Positions 57,501 to 64,000 of a stretch of DNA of 64,000 nt are shown piece after piece. Origin of the DNA: Phytophthora hibernalis (Eukaryota; Oomycota; Peronosporomycetes; Peronosporales; Peronosporaceae). The notes beneath the pieces were generated by a model, which made no database searches, was not told the DNA's origin, and worked only from the letters and a program-made list of their open reading frames with translations. The first letter of the stretch is position 1. Each line of letters begins with the position of its first letter. The stretch is taken from the NCBI GenBank assembly GCA_012656075.1, contig JAAKBF010000367.1, forward strand, positions 1-64,000. The letters run 5' to 3'. Position numbers and translations under genes: made by a program.

Positions 57501-57576
57501 CGAAAGCAAACACATAGTTCGCTTCCACTGCTGGTTCTGCTGACTGTGGCAGCCCGTTGTTGTCCAACCCAGTCAT
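51512..57576 (-). pseudogene. Gypsy B pol
   Basis: ATG 57576, 14 nt after the gag stop. Protease at ~57211 (LLDTGANVSAVTEAFARKL). RT 55700-54600: SPIVIVMKMNGVDIRLCIDY, VDAASGF, MPFGLKNEPMIY, ~80 extra residues, then FVDDICFG near 54945. RNase H: NYHPAEREVLALLELL, then SFDGSANTEKYGGYGSYS, AEYSGM, VGDSRLAIQQ. Integrase: H2C2 (CHNSIEGGHQGIVRTYHR, CEDCNTSK), core D (SMDFVIPLP), D (IRHDRDPRF), E (QQERSVKTM). A TAG at 52712 breaks the core in frame after DHFT. Chromodomain at the end: YEVEAIL, MVKWVGYNEPSWEP. Further one-base shifts near 57375, 56970, 56600, 54960, 54620, 54345, 53780. Confidence 0.9.
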
Positions 57577-57590
57577 GGTTGGCGAGCCCC

Positions 57591-59836
57591 CTAGTTTAAA
57601 TGGCTCGACGATTTGATGTCCTGAAGATCGTCCGGGACAATGGACTTGTCGACTGACGTCTTAACGAACTTGGCGAGTTTCTCGAAGCGTCGGAAGAGTT
57701 CACACTGTCCTACTTCGTACACTTGCTTGCGGAACTTGCAGCGTCGGCGACAAAGCGTGCATCGTGACCTGCTGCTCCGCAGGCTCCACACGGACCGTAT
57801 GTCTTCCGTTCTCGGGATCCGTCTCGGCGATTAGCTTGTCCTTTGGGATTCGACGAGTTCGGCTGGTATCGGTTGGAGTATCCAGTCGTATTACCGGCGT
57901 CGATGTAGTCCGAGTCTTCTTCAGAGTCTTGGTTGAGAACCTCGCTCGCGTCGCTCTCTCTATTCGACGGGTCGTAGAGGTCGGTATTTGCTGTAGCTCG
58001 GCGAGTGTCGAGTACCGCCCACAGGTCGTCGATCGACGCATCTGCCAGCGTAACTCGGCGATTGCTGTCTTCACCCTGTCGATCACGGCGTTCATCCTGC
58101 TGTTTCTTAGAGTCGACTCGGCGATTTTGTTCTCCCTTCTTCTCAACCCGTTTGGCGTCCTTACTGCGGCTTGTGCTCAGACGATCGCGTTGTTTCTTGC
58201 GCTTTACTCCGAGCAATCGCTGATTGATCACCTTCTCGACCTTCGTAATGTCACTGAGTCGTTGTGGGTACAGTAGATCCATGATGTCGTCGTCTCCGCA
58301 ATTAAGCAGGAAACGTTCAACTTGGTCTGCGGAGTCACATCCACCCTTCTCGTACTGGATGTGGGCGTTGCGCGCGTAGCCATTCAATCGCAGCAAGAAA
58401 TCGCAGACATGTTCATTCTCCCAGCGTCTCGCTGAATAGTAACGTGCTCGCGCTGACTGGCCGAATTGCGAGCAGTAGTAGTCCAGGAAGGCTTCGCTGA
58501 GAAAATTCCACTTTCGCTGAGTCTTCTTGGGAAGCTGCCGGAACCACCCCTTAGCAGCCTTGCCCAGACTCAGCGAGAACGGTTCACACCACTCATATTG
58601 CCGTTTGCACGTCCCCTTCATCTCGTAGATGAAGCGTTTGATCCATTGTTGCGCGTCTTCTGAACGGTAGCGCTTCCCATCAAAGGTCGTGATCTTCTCA
58701 AGAGGCGCATGCATCCTCATTTCCAAGACTTGTCCTCGGTCGCTGTCGGCCCTGTCGAAGCTGAACTGGCGGATGTGGTCGTGCGGCGACTCATCCATAT
58801 CGCGGTACCCAGGGTAGTCGTCTCCATCGCTGAGTTGGTCATCGCCTCCAGAGGTTGCGATTGCTGCGGCATCCGATCGAATCAAACGACGGAGCTCGGC
58901 GGCTTCTTCTGCAGTGATGAACTCTGCCATCGAGCGCCGAGCCGGCTGATCGCTGGCTTTCGTCGGAGTTTGCATGTGCGAATCGGCGAAATACGGTGTT
59001 CCCTCTGTGCTACGGAATACACCACACTTCGTCTCGGGTGTCTTTGGTAACGGAATTTTCGCTGGGCCTTCGGTCGGCTCAGGGAAAACGTACGGCTCAG
59101 TGACGTACGGCTGTGGTGTAGCCAGTTCGGTTTTGTCGAGTTCTTCAGCTCGGCGAGCCATCAGCTCGACTCCGACCGTATGCACGCTCCAAGAGGCCAG
59201 CGCCGGTTTCGACGGCTTATGGCCGCACGGTTACCCCATCGCTCGGAGTAATATCGCTATGTTTTCGACGAGTTGGTCCATCGTTTGGCTGTTGACGGGT
59301 TGGCCCAGTTCCTCGCTGAGTTGGGCCCACTTCGCTTGACACATGTATATTGGAGCGAACATGTTGATCCACCGGCTATTGGTCTTCATTTCTTCGACGA
59401 GTCGGGCCAGGACTCGATTTGCTTTCGGTATTTCGACATTCTTTGTCGCCTTGGGAACAAGCGGCGGTCGGTCACCCGTAGCCACGTCTTGTTCGTCGTC
59501 ATCGTCATCGCCGAGTTCTGCTGCCAGGTTCCGCTCGACTGGGCGAGGAGCTCCCATGCGGGTCACCTGCAGCGACAACTTGTCGACGTCTTCACGGAGA
59601 TCGACGACTCCCTTCATGTCGTCATACTCCGTCCCTTGATCATCATCCTTCTCTTCTTCATCTTCCTCCTCGCTTCCATGGTCCTCGTTATAGTCAGAAA
59701 TGTCAAACTAGACGGAGCTCGTCACAACGGCGTCCGCGGCGGTAATGCTGGCTCTCGCCGAGTTCGACTCGTTGAGCGGCGATTCTTCGACCGTCACCGG
59801 GCTTGCGTCGCTCAAACTTGGCGATCCCTTGACCAT
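57591..59836 (-). pseudogene. Gypsy B gag
   Basis: ATG 59836 (MVKGSPSLSDASP). The acidic N-terminus is cut by an in-frame TAG near 59708 (after TSSV) and a TAA at 59231 (after LLRAMG). From 59185 the frame is open through a disordered region and the capsid-like core: WIKRFIYEMKGTCKRQYEW, GWFRQLPKKTQRKWNFLSEA, ARYYSARRWENEHVCDFL, RLNGYARNAHIQYEKGG. Then a basic stretch and a Cys/His tail (GPCGACGAAGHDARF, then RCKFRKQVYEVGQCELF after a one-base shift near 57740). It ends SSHLN at 57591. Confidence 0.85.
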
Positions 59837-59898
59837 CTTCTCTCACTTGGTGCTCTTAACTTGGTTGTACTTGGTACCTACGAAAAAGCACACTCCTG

Positions 59899-59918
59899 AA
59901 TCCCGGGTCGCGGCACCA
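59899..59918 (-). other. Primer binding site of Gypsy B
   Basis: Minus strand TGGTGCCGCGACCCGGGATT, two bases from the 5' LTR end, identical to the Gypsy A site at 22795-22814. It would pair with a tRNA 3' end whose acceptor 5' strand is GCCGCGA. Confidence 0.9.
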
Positions 59919-59920
59919 GT

Positions 59921-60924
59921 TGTGGTGTTGTAATTCACAGAAAACGTCGTTAGTTCGGCTTCCACGCAACAGAACAACAATTCACCGAGTCAGGTCGGCG
60001 ATGTTGGACTTGCGCAGGGTTCCTGCCGGTTCCCTTTGCGGTTCGCCCCAGCCGGGGTTCAGTTGAGTGTTGTTCCCAACAAGTACCAAGCTCCAAACTC
60101 TCCAGAGACTCGCCTGAGTGGGGCAGTCTCCTTGCTAAACCCTGTGCCCTCCACCAAAGGATGGGCGGCAGCGCGCGAGCACTTTTACAGGTCACCAGGC
60201 GCCGATTACGCCCAGCTAGGAGGTTACGGTGTCCTGGGTTGTGCAGACCCACCGGCCCGTCGAATCGACGAGATTTGTCTTCGCTTTGTAGCGAGAAGTG
60301 CCCACCCCGGGCCGACCTTGATCTCTTGGCGCTACCAGACGACTCCCCTACAAGCTATGTCTCTCGGGGAACGACGGCAGACATAATCCAGCCCACACAG
60401 GGACTTACCGGATAAGTGTACGCTGTTCTTGGACTTAGAAGATTCTGTTCTGATTGTTATATCTATATCTTTGGAGAGCCCCTTCGGGCTCTTCCCTATG
60501 TTCTTCTATCGGTCCTATACACATATCTAATGAAATGGAGTCGTTACAGATCTCCCTGCGACGCTTCGCTCAGTTCCGTCCCTTGGGGTCGACCTGTTTT
60601 CCTACCTCTCGGCGACTCTTCGCCTTGATCCTGATTTATCCCCCAGTTGATATGTCTCCTGGAGGCATATTCGACTTTCGCCGAGTCCAACTTTCGCCGA
60701 GTCGATTATCGCCGAGTCCGTCCTTCGCTGAGTCCAGCTAAGTGCGATCCCCGTTTAAATCCGTTCTCTGTTGAGTGCGATGTATCCACTTGGCGATATA
60801 TCCACTTGGCGGTGTACCACTTGGTGGTGTACCCTCTTGATCCTCTTGAGTGCGATGTACCCACTGGTCTAGCTTAGGCATCCCTATTGTAGGGTTACCC
60901 ATAATATGGATTTCCCACACCACA
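59921..60924 (-). repeat. Gypsy B 5' LTR, full length
   Basis: 1004 bp, TGTGGTGTTG at 59921 to CACACCACA at 60924, followed by the CTCA target copy. It carries three TCGCCGAGT motifs plus TCGCTGAGT at ~60676-60735 and the tandem array near 60779-60848. Confidence 0.95.
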
Positions 60925-63900
60925 CTCACATACCAAGTCTATATGCGTGGATCGACATCGGCCTTCGACTCGTGGCACATGCTCGAGGAGCAGTTCAGCC
61001 GGAACACGCTGACGAACCGACACATTGTCACCAAGAAGTTGCACAACTTCAAGATGGAGTCCGGTGCGCGGTTCGCGGTGCACGGACCAGTTCAAGGAAT
61101 CCATCTTGCAGATGGAGACGATAGGTGAGCCTCTGGATGAGACTCGACAGCTCGTGTTGCTGCTCGGTAGTCTGACGGACGAGTACCGGATGATCAGTAC
61201 CGTCCTCGAGAACACGCCAAACATGACGTTGGCGTACACGATCCAAGATCTCTCTGGTGTTGAAGCCTCAAATGAAACGTCATCGGCTCAACAGAAAGCG
61301 TTCGTGGCCAAGAAGGACTACGGCAAGCGCAAGTTCACGGGAAAGTGCTTCTATTGCAAGAAGCCTGGGCACAAGCAAACCGAGAAATGGAAGAAGAAGG
61401 CCGACGAAGGACGCGGACAAGTCACGAGAGAGACGTCCGACTTCGCGTTCATGGCAACGAGTGCGATGAGCAAGACTGAGGGGATCGTCGACTCTGGTGC
61501 AAGCTCGCACATGAGCAGCGTCCGGGACAAGTTCGAGCTGAAGATGCCAGTCCGCATCACGATCGTGGATGGCACGAAGATCGACGCAGTTGCAATGTGC
61601 ACCGTCGGGTTGAAGCTGATGAACGGGACGTCTGTCACGCTGTCGGATGTTCTGAGCATCCCTGAGGTCGATGGAAGTCTTATCTCAGTGGCGAAGCTGG
61701 CCGAGAAAGATGTCGTCGCGCAGTTCAGCAAGAACAAGTGTATCTTTCGCCATGGCGACGCAAACGTCATGGAGGCCAAGCGCTGTGAACATGTCTACAA
61801 GTTGAAGACAGTGAGGGACGAGGTGTGTCGACACCTTGTAAGGAGCGTGTTGCATGCACGCCCATACCACATCCCGTACAAGCGCTACGAGCAACTATTG
61901 ACGATGGCATAAGGGTTGCCGCGGATTACTGAAGCACCTACAATAGCGGACGTTTGCTGGTTGCTGCATGGGAAAGATGCACGAGGACAAGTTCCCTCAC
62001 AAGCCTGAGAAGATCTTCAAGAGAGTGAGGGTCCTGGACCTTGTCCACTCTGACGTTATGGGACGAAGACACCGGGTGGGTGCACGTACGTCGTTACATT
62101 CATTGATGATTACTCACGCCACGTCACGGTTAACTTCATGAAGAAGAAGTCGGAAGTCTTGGCGAAGTTCAAGATGTTCAAGGCCGACTTGGAAAACGCT
62201 ACTGGTCACAAGAGCAAGCGTTTGCTTTCGGACAACGGAGGAGAGTACACGGACCGACTCTTCAAGAAGTATCTGACCCAGGAAGGCATCCGCCATGAAA
62301 AGACGGTGCCGTACACGCCCCAGAAAAATGGACTTGCTGAGCGCATGAACCGGAGCCTCGTCGAGATGGCTCGTTGCATGCTCTATCATGAGGGCATCCA
62401 CAAGAAGTGGTGGGCTGAAGCAGTCAACACGTCCGCGTGTATCATTAACAGGGTTCCCAACACCGTGACTGTGAAGACACCGTACGATATCGTGTACCAG
62501 AAGAAACCTCAGTTCAAGAACCTGAATGTGTTTGGTGCACTCGGCTACGTGCACATTGCTGACGAGAAGTGCCGTAAGCTGGATGCCAAGGCATTCATGT
62601 TCCAATTCATGAGCAATAAGGATGGTGTCAAGGGATACCGCGTACTCAATGTGGCCACGGGAAATGTGCACATCGTTCGCACAGTCAAGTTCATGGAGAC
62701 CACTAGCCCGGATGACTTCATGGCAGAGATCCATGATGAAGATAACGATGGCGGGAATGCTGCCACTGTGCCTCGAGCTACTGTTCCGAGCTATGAACCG
62801 TCGCGAGCTCTCAGCATCCATAATGATGAGATGATTCCACTTCAACATGAGGTGAGTACAGAGGGCGCGATCGTTAATACCCGATCACCCCATGATTACT
62901 CGCTCACGTGCTCGATACATTGAAGAGACCAATGATCCAGAAGATTCTGGAGGGCGTATGAAGCAGTTTGTTGCTCCTTCTGCTATTGGAAACAAGCGTC
63001 AAAAGGTGTGCCAGGGTCGTGTCATACCAAGCGACGAGCTGCTCGCCATTGAAGATGACCAAGTAATGGTCGCAACGGAGTAGGTCCCCAAATAGTACAC
63101 AGAAGCTACGAACAGCGCGGACCGCGACGCATGGAAGAATGCTATTGCAAGTCAGCTTGGGTCGCTCACTCCTAACAAGACTTGGAAGCTGGTACCCAAG
63201 CCAGCACACCAACGGCGAATCGGTTGTCGCTGGGTATTCGCTTTGAAGCGCGATGAGAAGGGGCAAGTCGTTCGTCACAAGGCTCGACTGGTCACTAAAG
63301 GGTACTCGCAACGTCATGGCATCGATGACGAGGAAACGTACTCACCGGTGGCTTACTTGAACTCGACCCGTGCAAAGCTGGCAAAGTGCTGCGCCGACGG
63401 AATGGAGATCGAGCAGTGCGACGTTGACACCGCGTTCCTGTATGGCAAGCTCGAAGAGGAGATCTATATGGAACTTTCGGAAGGGCTATGGGAGCTTCAG
63501 GCGTTGGATGAAGCTGAAGGCGAGGACGACGTCGTGTGTCTACTGCTACAAAGTTTGTACGGACTCAAGCAGGCATCTCGTATGTGGAACGAGACCATTG
63601 CCAAGTACCTTAAGTTACAGTTGCTAATGCTGACCCGTGCGTCTACACGAGAGGCGACAGAGACGACGAGTACGTGGTGTGCCTCTACGTTGATGACATG
63701 TTGATTGCATCGCGTGAGAAAGCTGTCATTTCATCAGTGAAGGCCGGGATCGCGGAGAAGTTCCGGATTAAGGATATGGAAAGGGCACGCTTCATTCTCG
63801 GCATCGAGATTGACTACTACATGGAGCGCAGATCATTGACCATCAGTCAGCAGGCGTACACGGCGTTGATCATCAAGATGTTCGGTCAAGAGAACGCAAA

Positions 63901-63988
63901 GTCGTGCCTGACACCACTGGAACCTGGTGTACATCTGACCAAGGCTGACGAGACACAGACTGAAGAAGACAAGGTCAAGATGAAGTAG
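60925..63988 (+). pseudogene. Copia gag end and pol after the Gypsy B insertion
   Basis: Gag resumes (WHMLEEQFSRNTL), shifts frame near 61085 and continues (LGSLTDEYRMISTVLEN). The zinc knuckle reads CFYCKKPGHKQTEK: the last Cys is replaced by Lys. Protease near 61490 (GIVDSGASSHMSS). The integrase zinc region near 61940-62040 is broken; its core holds HSDVMG, SDNGGEY and NGLAERMNRS (62060-62360). RT from ~63180: WVFALKRDEKGQVVRHKARL, CDVDTAFLYGKLEEEIYM, SLYGLKQASRMWN, and after a shift near 63630 VCLYVDDMLIAS. The frame stops at 63988; RNase H is outside the window or lost. Confidence 0.85.
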
Positions 63989-64000
63989 AAGCCTTTTCGA

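Larger units (their letters stand above)
46801..60924 (-). mobile_element. Gypsy B, complete 14.1-kb chromodomain LTR retrotransposon with aORF
   Basis: LTRs at 46801-47368 (3') and 59921-60924 (5') run in the same direction. A 4-bp duplication CTCA is at 46797-46800 and 60925-60928. Minus strand in order: primer site, gag, pol (protease, RT, RNase H, integrase, chromodomain). Plus strand: aORF 47763-51333, tail to tail with pol. TCGCYGAGT motifs occur on both strands throughout. In-frame stops and shifts in all three genes mean this copy is not autonomous as sequenced. Confidence 0.95.
46263..64000 (+). mobile_element. Copia element split by Gypsy B (runs off the window)
   Basis: Gag starts at 46593, is interrupted at 46800, and continues at 60925 with protease, integrase and RT to the window end. 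The proposed 5' LTR (46263-46585, TGATGCAGCC to ATTCGCA) is judged only from TG/CA ends and position. TTGGTTATGAGCTCAAG at 46587-46603 directly after it could be a primer site. Confidence 0.75.

Noticed and set aside
62114..62848. 244-codon minus-strand frame over the Copia integrase
   Set aside because: The plus strand carries the integrase core motifs; the minus frame is its mirror, unlike the aORFs, which lie outside pol.

Overview
The window reads as oomycete nuclear DNA, most likely Phytophthora or a close relative. A short gene island with small GT-AG introns (59-264 nt) sits in a sea of nested, mostly broken transposons. Much of this DNA is Ty3/Gypsy elements with a C-terminal chromodomain. 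SET-domain and ZSWIM/FAR1-type gene fragments and hAT and Jerky-type remnants, all common in oomycete repeats, support this.

Layout. 1-2675: two Gypsy A-family 3' ends fused in opposite orientation near 1026, ending in an LTR. 2676-13587: host island with a TOG/CAP-Gly microtubule protein (+), a PH-ankyrin protein (-, many single-base frame breaks), ribosomal protein eS1/RPS3A (+, clean three-exon gene), a small basic protein (+) and a COA3-like mitochondrial assembly factor (-). 13588-15300: inverted-repeat (MITE-like) elements. 15300-16745: ZSWIM/FAR1-like fragment and a DDE (Jerky/CENP-B type) fragment. 16746-23610: Gypsy A (-), whose pol runs without a break into the DDE transposase; its 5' LTR is also the 3' LTR of a second truncated copy (to 23980). 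24671-25723: solo LTR related to Gypsy B. 27288-34430: decayed Gypsy C (+) with a hAT fragment inside its RT. 35221-41900: Gypsy D (-) with a VPS13-like gene fragment between integrase and chromodomain. 42333-45775: SET pseudogene, hAT fragment, Copia 3' end (-). 46263-64000: a Copia element (+) whose gag is split by a 14.1-kb Gypsy B (46801-60924, minus strand, 4-bp target duplication CTCA).

The most interesting system is shared by the chromodomain Gypsy lineages A, B and D. Each carries, between the end of pol and the 3' LTR, a long gene on the opposite strand (called aORF here). It has a Ser/Pro-rich N-terminus, a coiled coil, an Arg/Ser-rich stretch in D, and a C-terminal region with a short conserved L-x(3)-D-x(3)-(P/L)WR motif. 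In A and D the aORF contains a canonical GT-AG intron on its own strand; B has a candidate. Such introns survive retrotransposition only if the aORF is transcribed separately from the genomic RNA. The same three lineages also each show their own short motif scattered on both strands through LTRs and both genes: A CCTCGGT, B TCGCYGAGT, D GCGATCG. A cognate pair of accessory protein and dispersed motif would resemble the VANC anti-silencing system of Arabidopsis VANDAL transposons; that link is a hypothesis.

Many reading frames, host and transposon alike, are broken by single bases. Some breaks lie in homopolymers, so part may be assembly error rather than decay; RPS3A, COA3 and the small basic gene are clean. 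LTR ends marked approximate were judged by eye.
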